Positions 22,925 to 35,364 of a stretch of 64,000 nt of DNA are shown here, in pieces. Made by a program: the position numbers and the translations under genes. The notes under the pieces were generated by a model that was not told the origin of the DNA, did no database searches, and was given only the letters and a program-made list of their open reading frames with translations. The first letter of the stretch is position 1, and each line of letters begins with the position of its first letter. The DNA is from Crocodylus rhombifer. Taxonomy: Eukaryota > Chordata > Crocodylia > Crocodylidae. Location of the stretch: the NCBI GenBank assembly GCA_038503035.1, contig JAVSML010020758.1:78322-142321 (forward strand), given 5' to 3'.

Positions 22925-25900
22925 GATATGATACACAACATAACAGTATATGTACAAAGAAGGAAAAGTCCTACCGCCTGGGCCTGAATGAAAGGATTCA
23001 AGCACCACATAAAGATTAAGGATTCCTCTCTTCATTTAACCAGATGACTTAGTGCAAGTATCCACAATGAATCCAAAGTATGGTAATACTTTCCACTACT
23101 ACTGGTTTTGATTTCTGCCAATTAATGTATGAATGGAAATGCACGGATCTAAAACTGTACAAGCATAAACATTATTTGGTCACCAATCCATTATCATATT
23201 GCTAATGGATCAGCTTAATCGGGTTCTACTGGTTTTTCAATTATACACATTACTAGACAAGACTCATTTTATTTAGTCTCTAAACAGCTACATTTTAATA
23301 CAATAGGAGCTAACTGGATTTTATGAGAAGTCACAGCATGTTTTCTTGTCATACTTGCTCCATCACCCATGGAAGTATTGCAATTCATGAAATATAATTA
23401 AACACCTGCCCTAGCAGCACCCCACACTGTGGATTTAAAAGGATAAAATTTATGTCATAAGATGTATGGCTTACATCTCCTGTCAGGCAGTAGTGTCCTA
23501 AGAATTTAAACAAGTTCCTCAAGAAAACTCAGTTGTATAAATCTACACAAAGGTTTTGCAGCCAGTTTCTCATTTAATGTAAACCATATACATGTACTTT
23601 AGTGGAATTATGTTGGGTTATGAAGTCATTTAACCTGTCAAAACTTCTCCCTGCTTGACTACTCCTGATCCCTCCTCCAGGATCACCTCAATCTGGGGAA
23701 GGCATGGGGGGCATTTTCCTAAAGCTAAGCTCATCCTGATTTTCTGAGCCTACACAATTTAAGAGCTACCAATTTGATCTATGCCAGGGGTTACCGCTGC
23801 TCCACCTCCCCGCTCTGCATCCGGCTGCCGCTGCCACCCTTCTTCCCCTTCCGCTCCATGTCTGGCTGCTGCCACCAGCAGGGGTACACTCCTTAAAAAA
23901 TGTTGAAAGCCCTGATCTATTAGCAATTAAAAAGGCTAACTGAAAACTGGTCCTATATTATTTATTCATTTTAGCACTATTTTTTTCCAATGATGCGACT
24001 ATTTACCATAAGCTGCTTGAGGATGCCTGCTTATCTCAAGATGCCCTTTGGTGAATGGGCAAAATAAAGAAGAATCATATGGCATCCTGGGAGGCTGGAG
24101 AACTGTGCACTTCAGCCCAGAGGGCTGAGGACAGGGAAATAAAGGAGTTGGCTTGGCTCTATATTCTCAGAAGTCTTCCCGAGTCCTTAGGAGTTCTCTA
24201 TTAGAAAAGCTGCTGGCAGACAACTTCCAGGTGACTTTCACATGATTTCAGCAACAAATCAAAATTTTAATTTAGAATGGTCATAACAGCACCTGTAATT
24301 CAACTTTCCTTTCAACTCTCTGACCCCTTCCCCTTTTCTCTCAAGAAAACCAAGTCACAGCTGCTACACCCTCTGATTTCCCTGTGATAAAATATGCTGA
24401 TTTAAACCATGCAGGTCTCACTTCTCATTTGTTTCTTTTCTGTCCACGCTAGTTTTCACTCCTGCAAGCATGTGAATATCACACTAACTCCCCATCAATG
24501 CCTTCATCTGCTTGAGAAGAGTCCCATAAGAAGCATACACTAAGAGCTAAAGGTGCCTCTGCTAGTGAGAAACTGAGGTGCATTACGATTCACAAAAACC
24601 AGTCTTAATTTACTGCAGAATCATCCTCTTGCCTTTGGACTATGACACCTGCCTACATTTACTTTGGTTTGTGAAACCCTTTCTTTGCACTTTAATGAAC
24701 TGCATATTACCGTTTAGCTAGCTACAAATACATTTAAGTTCTAGTTGAGAGTAATCTGTCTTTTTGGAGGCAGTAGTAAAGCAGCAACATCTTCCAGGAT
24801 ATCATTCTTCCAGGAACTCTAACACTCAACCTGGCCTGGCCCAATTCTGAGGGAAGAGGTCAGGCAGGTTGAAGCCAGTCAGGACCCCTATTTAAGGCTG
24901 AGCAGCTTCCAAGCAGTTGCAAAACAAGCTGTCAGTGTGCCTGCTGCCTTATTCCTGCACAGTGCACTTCTGTATTCTCAAACCTTTTGGCTCCTGATCC
25001 CCGATTCCAGCTCTCCCTACTGACCCCCAGTTCTAAACTGCTTCTGCCTCTTGCACCTGACCACTGGATCAGATTGCTCACATTCTGGTCATATAACATG
25101 CATACTGCAATTGTTTTGTTCTCTTTATAATGCCAGGTCTTAGGACATTGGACAATTTGAACAAAAGTGAACTTTGCTTTGGTAAAACCTGCTTTCTAAA
25201 GGTTACATAAGGAGGAAGATTTACAGACAGTTCTTAGAAAGATGAAGCAAAGCAGTGAGAAAAGAAGATTATCCAATCAGTGACTTTTCTGTGCATTGCA
25301 CAATAATATTTTTGCCATACTAAATCATGGTACCTTAATCTACACACAGAAGTCTTTAGAAAACAAGTATTATGTGATAACAGTATATCTAGTTATAAAC
25401 ATCTAAGAAGTTATTTTTAGCAATGCCTTGTATTGCAACTGTATTTTTTAAAATTCTTTATAAAGTGCCATAATATTAGGATGCTATTCTTGGTAGCACT
25501 ATTTCTGATTACATAAATCATGAAAACACTTTTTGAAATATTCCAAGTACAAACCACTTTTAATCAGCATCCACAAACTGAGATACTGGCACTGATTACT
25601 TAGCTCCTTTAATGGCACATGTAATGGATTCCAAGTGTTCTGCTTGATTGCTTCCTAGCTGATCAAGATTCTATTCATCACTCCTAGCTGCTGGAATCCT
25701 GAGATTTCTTGGAGTCCTTGTTCAAAGGCCTCAACATCATTTCAACTAAAAATCTGCTGTGCTTTGAAACCCAGTCATAGTCACAGCTCTACATACTTGA
25801 TGCATTTCTCTTAATTTAAAAAACACATTTAGGAGGGCAGGCTCTCATTGACAGAGAAGGAGGTCAAGCGTAAACAAACATAAATATAATTCAAGAGAAT

Positions 25901-28080
25901 ATGGATAATGTGAAGACAATTGATGTTAAAATGCAATAACACTCAAGTCTCTAACAACATTCTCTAACAATAAACATAGTAGAACAATAGTTGTATTATT
26001 TTGACTCATTTTGTATTTCTTACCTTTGGTGTCAGTTTAAAATTAGACCTGAACTCATGGGACTAGTATAAATTTAAAAAATCAATATAAAATATCAATA
26101 GGACAAATTTACTTCTATCAGCCTGAAATCAATCACTTGCCTCCTTTTGTCCTGTGAATTTTGCCCCCTTTTACCTTTCATATTATTAAACTCAAGTGAT
26201 AAAATAATGTTTCAGAAGGGCTTTTAAAAGTTCAAAAAATGTGCTATGACCAAGTGAAAATGTCTATAGATCAACCCAAATGATGAGTCCCATAATCAGG
26301 TAATTTTCTTCAGTGCAGTCGCTCATCTCACTTCAGATCCTTGGTTTCTTTGCTTTCATTTTATCATCCCTGAATTTCAACCTTTAGCTTTTAATTTTAA
26401 AAAATAATCATCCTAAGAACAATAGTAGCTACCAAAATCAGTGGATACTGACCCAGCCCAAGTGCTAGGGATAAAACCTCTTGTAATCCTAATTTATGTC
26501 ACCTGACTGTAGCACAGAGGTCATCAACAGTGTCCTACACACTATTCTACACACCAGAAGAAAACTAAGACTTTGGTGAAAATGAAGGAAGTAAAGTCAC
26601 TCCAATCTTAAATGTAAAAGGGAATTTAATAGAAGACTAGAGCATGCGATTGCACTTTCAAGTTTCCTAAAAGCATGTGCTACTGCAAGGAAATTGGAGA
26701 GGTTAAAATCAGATCTCCACAGCAGTCAATTCCAGTGTCAGAGGACTGCAATAAATCAAAGTCTTGGCTTCTTAAGAACTCATTTTCTGTGTATTCCCCA
26801 AAGTTTCAGACATCCCTCATATTTAAAGAGATATCGAGATAGAGTAGTTTCTATACAAAAAAGTTATTCAAGAGATTTTCATGTGACTTCTTTCAGCAGA
26901 ATTGAGCTTTTAAAAAAAATATATGTTAACAGTCATTTTTTCAGCCTCTAAAAATTACAGTAAGTGAAAGAAAAAGGTAAGAAATAGAACAGAATCACAA
27001 CATTTCAGTTCTTCCAAGGTATCCATTTATGGTACCAGACTTCTAAAAATCTGGAAATTATAGGTCTGTTTCTTTGTAGGTAATGTATCAATCATTTTTT
27101 CAACGCTGTTTTTCCTGATTCCTACAGGTCTCAGTGATGTTTTGGGTATTTTACAAATTGTCTCAGATACAGGTCAACTTATGTCTTTGTTTTGAGACTA
27201 CAGAGAGAAATGACCAGTTGTGAAATTGTTACACGTAGTTCACTGATGTGTCAGAGTTGTTTGTATAAACTTAAGCAAATGCGAGTGATCTGAGCAGCAA
27301 GTATTCTAATAGAAGATTTTTTGTTTCTGTTTTAGTAGTATCTCTCTTTTACAACTCTACATAGTATCTTATAAGCATAAAGAAGATATATACTGATCAG
27401 CTGATTTAACTTGCTATTTAATACTGCTTTATGTATCATCAAAGCAAGATACAGCTACCTGTAGTACCTATAGCTATTAGCTGTCTATATAGACAGAGAT
27501 GAAAACTATCAAATGAGACACTTCACTGCTTGCTAAGAATTCCAATAGACTATACAGCTAACATGACTTATGTTCTGTGTTAGCTATGCATTAGACATTA
27601 GAAACAATCTGTTCAGTTTAACATTTTATGTTTTGTAACTAAAAGGAATATTTGATAACATTTGCCAAACTCTGACAAATTTGTATTTAAATTTTTATGA
27701 CAAATTAGATCCCCGTATAGTCCCCAAACCAAAAAAACAAAACAAAACCCCACAACACCTTGACAAGAGCTAGAACCAATAAGCTTCAATATTGTCTTGC
27801 CCAAGTGTCTTCAACTAGACATGCTCTGAATATAAAAGGATAGGTCTGCCTGTTGGTACAGGTCACGGAGTCTAGCACTGTGCTATCTACAGGCAACCAC
27901 ATCATATCACTAGGGGTCTACCAAACTCAAGCAGGCAGCCAGCCAAGATCACAAGCAGATGCTGGGACTGGCTATCATTTTTGTGGGCTGAGTGCTGTGC
28001 AGCACCCCAAACACTCTGAACAGGTGAGGGGCTCCAGCAGTCCCACTCCTCCCCGCCAATTGCCAGACAGCCTGAAACTG
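22925..28080. other. Long non-coding stretch
   Basis: AT-rich intronic sequence without exons or RNA genes. A C-rich patch at about 23795-23900 may be a repeat scrap. At 24800-25080 GACCCCTATTTAAGG is followed by a GC-richer region, which might be a worn LTR, but I found no ends. Nothing else stands out. Confidence 0.45.
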
Positions 28081-28180
28081 CAGCTTAATTACACTGATTA
28101 AGGCTGGGAAAGCCATTAACCCATGCTTAATAATATGTGGATTAATGGCTTCCCTGGGCTTAATCAGGGTAATTAAGCTG
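28081..28180. repeat. Long imperfect hairpin (43-bp arms, 14-nt loop)
   Basis: The left arm 28081-28123 begins CAGCTTAATTAC and ends CATTAACCCA. The right arm 28138-28180, reversed, begins CAGCTTAATTAC and ends CATTAATCCA. By eye 37 of 43 positions pair. The loop is 28124-28137. It may be the core of a foldback MITE, since the flanks up to the next element are more GC-rich. Confidence 0.85.
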
Positions 28181-28227
28181 TGATTTTGGGCCATCCCCAA
28201 GTGGTGAAGCTGCATTCGGGGTGCACA

Positions 28228-28503
28228 TAGGGTTGCCAACCCTCCAAGATTGCCCTGGAGTCTCCAGGAATTAGACATAAATCTCCAGAAGACTACTGAG
28301 AGTCACTCAGGAGATAAACGATAGGGTATTCATTAAAATAAATATTAAACGCTGAATCTGTGTTATACAGCAGTCCAGTGGGTTTTTAAAATGTAATAGT
28401 TATGTGCATTGCCTTCCTGATATGAAGTCTACACACTGTAATTAATATCATTATATCATGTGATAAAACCTCCTGGAATAGATTCAAACAGTTGGCAACC
28501 CTA
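28228..28503. mobile_element. TIR element, family A (TAGGGTTGCCAAC ends)
   Basis: Ends TAGGGTTGCCAAC and GTTGGCAACCCTA are perfect inverted copies. GGTGCACA precedes the element (28220-28227) and GGTCACA follows it (28504-28510), probably a worn 8-bp duplication. At 276 bp it is too small to code. The same element, expanded by a later insertion, is found at 49571-50627, for example with the shared words TTGCCTTCCTGA and TGAAGTCTACAC. Confidence 0.8.
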
Positions 28504-28510
28504 GGTCACA

Positions 28511-29365
28511 GAGCCCTGGCCCAACTTGCTAGCATTTGGTGCATGCACTCAGCAAGCTCCGTGGACACCTGTGCAGTCTCCCGGCTGCCTGCCACAGCTG
28601 GCCTGGGAGCCCAACATCTCCCTGCATCTTGCTGCAGCCCCACCCTGCCCCGCCCCCGCCTTCCTCCCTCATTCCTCCACCCTCCCCGGCACCTCTAACC
28701 CTTCCCTCCTTCCCCTCCTCTGCCTTCCACCCCCCTCCCCCATGCTCCAAGACTTCAGGCCATACTGTAGGTGCCTGCCCTTTTGTCTGCTTGCTGGTAA
28801 CTTTTCTTTTTTTTTGCAGCAAGCCCACCAAAACAGCAGAGCCCACCATTTTCGCAGACCCTGACATTTTTCAAGAAGCCTGCTCAATGTTGTGTTTTCT
28901 GCAAAAAAATTGCACAATTGCAAAGTTGGTAGGTCTCTACATATCACCCCTTTCAATTCCTAAAACACACAGAAAAGGAAAAATACAAAAATTCAAGAAT
29001 TACTATTTTTTCTTTTTTTTAAACAAGCTTTTATGTGGCCAGTAAGATATTAACAACTGCAATACAACAGGGAAAATATAAACCTAGTGCCAGATGTGGC
29101 ATTTATAAAGCTTACTTTTTAAGAAGAGGAATTCCTTAAGGGTATACACAGATGTCTCCAAATGAAGCAGATCAATTGTGTCAGAATGTGTCCTGGAACA
29201 GCTGATCCACTTTGCTGGGACACACACACATTGCCCATTGTCCCACCTCTTAATCTCAAGGGACAACAGATTATGTGCTTCCTGCTTGCAAAGACTTATC
29301 CCAGAGATTCCCTGGGCATATCTCTGTAAGCAGAGAAAGCCAGGCTCTCGTGTTGCCCCAGGGAT
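28511..29365. other. Non-coding, with a C-rich patch
   Basis: 28600-28750 is strongly pyrimidine-rich (CCCCACCCTGCCCCGCCCCC and similar), which creates long but meaningless open frames on both strands. No exon seen. Confidence 0.45.
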
Positions 29366-29395
29366 GGGACCGCCAATCAGCTGATTGGTGGTCCC
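29366..29395. repeat. 30-bp near-perfect palindrome containing CCAAT boxes
   Basis: The left half GGGACCGCCAATCAG meets its reverse complement CTGATTGGTGGTCCC with a single mismatched pair. It contains CCAAT in both directions. A GC-richer stretch follows to about 29620 and reads like the end of an old LTR or other promoter-bearing repeat, but this is not shown. Confidence 0.85.
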
Positions 29396-30149
29396 AGCTC
29401 CATGACCTCATTGAGTATCCATGCCCACCTGGGGATTCTTAAATGAGGGAGCCCAGGCAAGACTGATCTTCAGAGGTCTCATCCTGTACTGTGAACTCCT
29501 GAGACATGCAACATGAGGTCCTCGAAGCCCTGGGAGTGCCTTTGTAGGGTGAGCTGAATCCTGTAATCCATCTTCCTAGATGTCTGTTGTAATTGCTTGT
29601 TTCAATACATGGTCACACTTAGATCTCAAAATTGTGTGAAAATGGAGACAAGTTCCACAATGAATTTCCTAACTTTTGACATTTAAAATTAGATTTTAAG
29701 GTTAAAAGGAAGAGTTTATTAAGCATTAGAAAGTCTGGCTGGATCCCCTGCCTAGCTCCTTTTAGGTACACAAGTCCATTCCTCAGTCCTTTCCTCTGCT
29801 CTACCTCCTGACTACAGTCCTGCTACAGTGTCTTAAGATAATTATTTAAGAATAAAAACCTTCAATGTGTCCTCTTAAGATATGAGTTTATTCAAATACC
29901 ATGTTTCTGAACCACAGAAAAAAGGTTATTGACAGGGAGAAACAACTGGCATGAATGACATAAGAAGTCCAGCAGAGAGGTCAGGATATTACCTCTGGCA
30001 CTGTTTTAAAAGGACTCATTCGTGACACTACCATTGCCCGTATATAATTAAATACAGTAATACATATAACTAAATACTGTACAATTGGGATAGATTTTGC
30101 TGCATATAAAACAAGAAAGTGAGATTACAATCACTGCTAATAGTCTTAC
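29396..30149. other. Non-coding intron 2 next to exon 2
   Basis: No gene. This is the first 750 bp of CPPED1 intron 2, reading leftwards. A possible repeat covers 29396-29620. Confidence 0.5.
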
Positions 30150-30368
30150 CTGGCATGCCGTGTATGAGGTCACCACATAATACAAAAAACTTGGGCTTGG
30201 GATTTAGCTTGTTAATGGCCTGCACAGCTTGCTCTGTTAATTTGATCTCCTCTTCCCATTCATCACCTCCACTGCCACAGTCACCAATTGCCCAGGCTTT
30301 CATCAGCCCAAATTGAGGGTCTGCTCCTTGAATGAAGTAAAAGGGGGCTTTCCACTGATATTCTTCAT
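30150..30368 (-). CDS. CPPED1: CPPED1 exon 2 (metallophosphatase domain, N-terminal part)
   Basis: This 219-bp exon encodes 73 codons of calcineurin-like phosphoesterase domain containing 1, a cytosolic Ser/Thr protein phosphatase reported to act on AKT. The protein reads, in pieces: [73 protein letters not shown]. It matches the human protein closely. The D of GADPQFG and the GD of LCGDLIHG are the first two metal-binding motifs of the calcineurin-like fold. The acceptor is a pyrimidine-rich tract ending TTTCTAAG before 30368. The donor is CCAG|GTAAGA at 30150/30149. Entry and exit are both phase 1, which fits exon 1. The remaining catalytic residues lie in later exons, which I do not see in the window. 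The first residue of the exon comes from a split codon (G + AT, Asp). Confidence 0.95.
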
Positions 30369-33224
30369 CTTAGAAAGAAAAAAAGAAAAGAAATATTGGA
30401 AAAAACTTGGAGAAAATTTTTTTCCCTCTATTGATACTAAGATGAATAGTAACTCTTATTACATTAGAGGCCACTTTAATAGAGTACAGCAAAACTATGA
30501 AGTTTTCCTTTTAGAGAGTAGAACATTTTTATTTATTGCAATCACTGAATGGCACCATACTGGTGCTTGATAACTAGGGAAAGTGTGTCAACTAGGAAGC
30601 AAATATTACCTAGAACTACAATGTAGCTCAACAGCATGAAACATAAGGTTAAATTTCAATGATTGCATTTTTAATTAACAACTTAAAAATGTACACTAAA
30701 TCTGATGGTGCCAAGAGAGATATACTTATCATCACTGCTATATTAAATACCTTTCAGTATCATCCTACTAGAGAGAAGCTGAAAGATTCACTTATTGGTC
30801 AGTTTTAGCCACTAATAAAGCACTAAACAGAAAGGAAGATGGCAAGCCAGCAAGAATACAAGCATTCCCTTCTCAATCAAAGCAGCTTTGGGCTACATTA
30901 CTGACTCACCCATTATCCCATTTGAGCTTTGGACTAATCCTCTGGCAAACTTGTCATGCCTTTTACAATTTACCCTCACAAAAAGTACTCCCCTCTCCTT
31001 CATAACACACTTCTGTAATTCCATTGCTTCTCTTCTCCCCTATGCTTCATTATGCTTTCTGTTATGCTACAGAGTATTAAATTTAAGTATTACATTTTTA
31101 ATTCAGCTATACTTAAAAACATAAAAAACAATAAAAGGTACATTGTGAGGCAATACCTAGGTTACTGCTTATTCCATGAATTCCCCTATTTGCTAAATTC
31201 TGTAATTCACATCAAGCTTCCAAGTCATTTAGTGAGAACTACCAGCATCAAATAAAAATCTTAATTTAGAATGGTCATAACAGCTCCTGACTGAAGTGTA
31301 TAAGAAAAAGGCATTAACTTTGGAATAAACTAAGATGCACTCAATTTTTTTTAACTTTTTAAATCTATAGACACATGAAGGAAGGTCTAAAACTTCTGGC
31401 CTTTCAGTTATTTTTGTTCTCCTGCATTTCAGATAACAGTAACAGATGTTGCAAAAAGAACCAAGATAGTTGAGATTGATAACAAAGAGGCAAAGAATAC
31501 AAATGCTGATCACTCATTCATGAAAAATGGAGACCATATTTGGCTACCAATAAAGGAATGTAGCTGTCTTAATATTTGGGCTGTAGTCTCATCTTCTAAA
31601 TTGAAGCATCAACTTAAGAGTGCTGCCTTAATCATCTACAAGTATTTATTTGCATCTCGAGTGCTTGATTTTGGATAACTCCACCTGGGTTTCTCACTTT
31701 TGCTCCTTTCCTTTCAAGTATCTCTGACTTGCACTTTGTCTTACACATATAATTTTAATTGATACTAAAGTAAGGATAAAACTGTACCCTAACTTCAATC
31801 TGAAAATGAGTCAGAAATAAGATTATGCAGTAACTTCAAACTCAAAACAAAATTAAATCTTGAATAGCATTGGGGAAAATGTCAGTCACATTTTAAAAAC
31901 ACAGATTTGAGTTAACAGCGTAACACTAGACTAGTCATCCAATAATGTTGCCTGCCCTTGGTCTTGTGGAGTGTATGCACAGGCAATTTATTTCTGGTTC
32001 CTTTTTAACTTACTTGATAGTGCTAAAACATATTCATATAGGACATTCATTTGTAGCCCTGTGAAGTCCCAGAAGGTGCTTTATTTTACATGCTCTATTA
32101 TATTTGTTATGGAAAAACCCAAATCCTGTCACTGCAGTGTTACAGAACAAGAACTCTTAAGTTGTAATTGTGGAAATGTTATGAAGGTGGTAGAAAGTGA
32201 ATTAATGGAGAGACTGCCCCACTGCCAATGAAAGTTCAAGTGTTCCTACTAGTTTCACATCCTTTAGCTGAATTTAGGTTTCCATATTTTGACTATTTTA
32301 AAAGGTTTTTAAATTTTTTTAAAAATGAAAACTTTGTGTATTAATTCACATTACCCATTATCAAAGATAAAGAAAAGTTTTATTGATTTAAATATTTTTT
32401 CATTAGTTTTGAAATCTGAAAAGCAGCTGTCAACTTTTGCACATGTACAAATCTAATTCAAGAAAGTAAGTTACCTTCCATCCATGAGTTTTCAATAAAG
32501 CCACTGAGAACTGAGTGAATGACAAAGTAATTTATGTTTTAGTTGTCAATGTCTTTCATGGAAAACAGGAAATATGACTGCCATAACATTAACTTATGTG
32601 CTGCATCAAAGAGATTGTTTGGTTTTAAAATGGAAAACTATGAGAAATTGAGTTAAAGAAGCCTGTATTTTGCATGGCTCTTACACTTGCAGAAATGTTT
32701 GTGACCCAGCCAGCAAGAAATAAGAAAACAAGTGTTTGAAACAGCTGTTCTGTTTGAAGGAGTAGGAAGCTTCCTGATATTGCTGCTACTCAAATTGCCC
32801 CATGATACAACCAAGTGCAACTGCTTCTTAGACAAACTTGGTTTTCATTGGAGCACAGAGCAGTTACGTTGTTGCTACCAAAAGCCCTGAATACAGCTAT
32901 GAAACTCAGTCATTTTCACTACTACATGGAGAGTTCTCAACAGCAGCAGAGGCAAGCACTACTGGTATTCACTGAGAAGAAAAAATGGAGTTTGTGGGGT
33001 ATTAGAGGCCCTCTACGTATTACAGGTATTGCATAATTAACTGGTTAATTGAGGAATTACCTTGACGCCAGCTACATGTACCTATCACTTCAGAAAAAGC
33101 TCCAAACAGCTATAAAGTTAGACCTCAAAACAAGGTACTAGGGTGGCATTAAAAAAGATTTTCTTGGCCAATAAAGAGAGCTGATGATTAATCAATCACA
33201 TCGGCCAATGCTCATGCAATAAGC
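30369..33224. other. CPPED1 intron 1, 3' part: nothing recognised
   Basis: AT-rich, stops in all frames, no repeats I can name. Confidence 0.5.
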
Positions 33225-34311
33225 CATGGGTGGGTAAAATACGGACTGTAGGCCAGATTTGGCCTCTGAGGCGATTCTATCCAGCCCACGGGGCCCCTAA
33301 AGAAATAAGAAAATTAATATTTATCTGCCCATGATTCCTGTAAAAAATGACAGGAACCACGGGCAGTACAACCCAGGGGAAGCCCGGCAGGCTCCCACAA
33401 CAGCAGGTCCCACCCGGCCCCAGCCCCCCCGGGACCACATGGCTGCAGCTGCTCGCAGCCCGCCTGGGGCTGTCTGTGCCTGCTCCTTCCCCCCACTCCC
33501 CGCTCAGCTTTTCCCTGGGCTCCTTCCAGGCACAGAGGAAAGCAGCTTCTTCCCCCACCTGTGGCCAGCACTCCCTGCTGAGCAGGCACAGGCAGCCCCG
33601 CATGGGCTGTGAGCAGCTGCAGCACGGGGCACCGGCCACAGAGCAAGGAGGGGTCACTTTCCCACCCGCCCCATGCTCAGCACCACCTTGTAACCCGGCC
33701 CTATTGCTAGCCTGTGCCCTGCACCAGCTCTGGGCTCGCCCGTCAGGACTACATGTGGTAACGGCAGCTGGAGCTGCTTGCAGCCCACGTGGGGCTGCTG
33801 GTGCCTGCTCCAGACAGCCCAGCATGGGCTGCGAGCGCCTGCAGCAGGGAGCGCCGGCCATGGGGCGGGCAAGAGGCCAGTTTTCCCCATGCTCAGCACC
33901 AGCTTTTTCCCTGCCAGCAAGCAGGGGGTCGGGCCTGTGCGCTGCCCACCTGTACCGTGCGGCTGGGGGGCACTGGGAATGACTGGGTAGGGAGCCAGCA
34001 GGGGCACGGGGCCCGCACCAGGGGCCCAGAGCAGGGCGGCAGGGGTGCAGGACCTCAGCCAGCAGGGGCTCTATGGAGCCGAGCCAGCTTCCCGCTCTCC
34101 CTGCTGGTGCAGCTCAGCCCAGCTCCACAGACCACTGCCACCCTGTGCCCTGTTTTGGGCCCCACCGGTGCTGGCCCTTGGACACTGGTCCCAAGATGGT
34201 GACCAGGGAGCAGGGCTCCTGTCAAGGGGCAGGGCTACCACCCATGCGGCCTTCGACACCCTGCCAAAACTGGGTAAGGGCCCCTCCGCCCAAAATAATT
34301 GCCCGCCCCTG
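33225..34311 (+). mobile_element. GC-rich hAT-like non-autonomous element (1,087 bp)
   Basis: The left end CATGGGTGGGTAAAATA and the right end, reversed CAGGGGCGGGCAATTATTTT, are inverted copies. CAATAAGC (33217-33224) and CGATAACC (34312-34319) flank it, a possible 8-bp duplication with two changes. The interior from about 33400 is GC-rich with repeated GCAGCC / GGCTGC words on both strands, which yields long open frames (such as 33277-33861 minus, 33347-33982 plus) that are not genes. The left 180 bp is the reverse complement of the right part of 15042-15893. Inserted in CPPED1 intron 1. Confidence 0.75.
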
Positions 34312-34850
34312 CGATAACCGATATTTAATAATAGCACAAGGCATTTTAAACTACTGAAGTAAGCCTTTTATTTGTTTTGCATTTATAACACGCACATATT
34401 CCTCTTACCTGATCCAGCCCTCAATCAGGAAGGCGGTCACCGCCTTATTCACATGCATGTCGCCCCTTGCCCACAGCTCCTACTCTCAGCCTCGCTGCCC
34501 ATGCAGCCTGTGCTACTGTCCTGGGTGGGCAGGGTGGACCTTCATGTGGACAGTGGCAACAGATGTGTTTGGAGCCCCAGAGCTGCTGCCTCACTGCCAG
34601 TGGGCCCTGAGCGGCCAAACTCCCACAGATGCCAAAGAGCTGTTTTTGCAAAGGCACCTGGTGCCCGGCACAGTGGAATGTCCCTCGCACAGAACCTTAC
34701 CCTGCCTGCACACAGCTCAGTGTCTCTGGGGCAGCCTCAGCGCTCAGCCCCTTGCGGTGCATGTGGCATTGCCATGGCTGAAGCAGGAGCCAGTAACAGT
34801 CCCTTTGCTGCTGACCACTGCACCCTTAACTGGTTGCTATCAAACTTGAA
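34312..34850. other. Non-coding, partly GC-rich
   Basis: Sequence at 34400-34850 is GC-rich and may be another repeat. No recognisable protein in its open frames. Confidence 0.4.
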
Positions 34851-35364
34851 TTTGCACATGTAGCAGGGTCTCCCCTGTGGGTGAGAGCCCCATCAGCTAC
34901 CTGGGCTCCCACCTGCAGGGGCGCACCATGACCAACCAGAGCTGGGAATCCCACAACTGAGTGAACTCTCAACCCCAGTAGTTGCTGACTCTGTGTCCCA
35001 CAGCTACAGATGCTGGGTTCCAGCAGCTGCAGGGTATGGCTGTGATTTCCAAGCCATGGGGGTCCGTGAAACCCCTAGGGCTAGAAGATGGCAACTGCTG
35101 TGGTCTCCTAGCTGTGGGGGTGATGAAACCCCAACAGCTGGGAGATTCCAGCCTCGGGGTGCATGAAACCCCCAGGGCTTCCCTTGTATTGGCAATAAGG
35201 CGCAATGGGATCTAATGCTCAATCATGACTCCTGGCTATGCACGTGTGGCTTGGCATAAGGCACAATTATGGATTGTGCATTAGATCCCATTGCACCTTT
35301 ATCTGCACATGTAGGGGGTCCAATGGCATTACAAGCCATTGATCTGCAAGTGTAGGGGGTCCAT
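34851..35364. repeat. Unclassified repeat with inner inverted and direct repeats
   Basis: TGCACATGTAGCAGGGTCT at the left (about 34854) resembles TGCACATGTAGGGGGTCC at about 35304. Words such as GTGAAACCCCTAGGGCT recur two to three times in diverged form at 35040-35180. A strong inverted repeat covers 35195-35302 (arms of about 30 bp sharing GCAATGGGATCTAATGC). ATCTGCACATGTAGGGGGTC (35301) is repeated 41 bp later (35342). Probably one non-autonomous transposon, family unknown. Confidence 0.5.

Noticed and set aside
24800..25080. Possible solo LTR
   Set aside because: A TATTTAAGG word and composition change only. No terminal TG…CA pair or duplication could be set.
28529..28956. Long frames on both strands in the C-rich patch
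   Set aside because: Pyrimidine-rich simple sequence. Proteins are Pro/Gly runs without domain content.
1..30149. CPPED1 exons 3 and later
   Set aside because: I looked for the expected downstream metallophosphatase motif (GNHD) and the later conserved blocks on the minus strand and did not find them. They probably lie left of the window.
33277..33982. Long frames on both strands (194 and 211 codons)
   Set aside because: Composition effect of the GC-rich element at 33225-34311. Similar to the equally meaningless frames at 15 kb.
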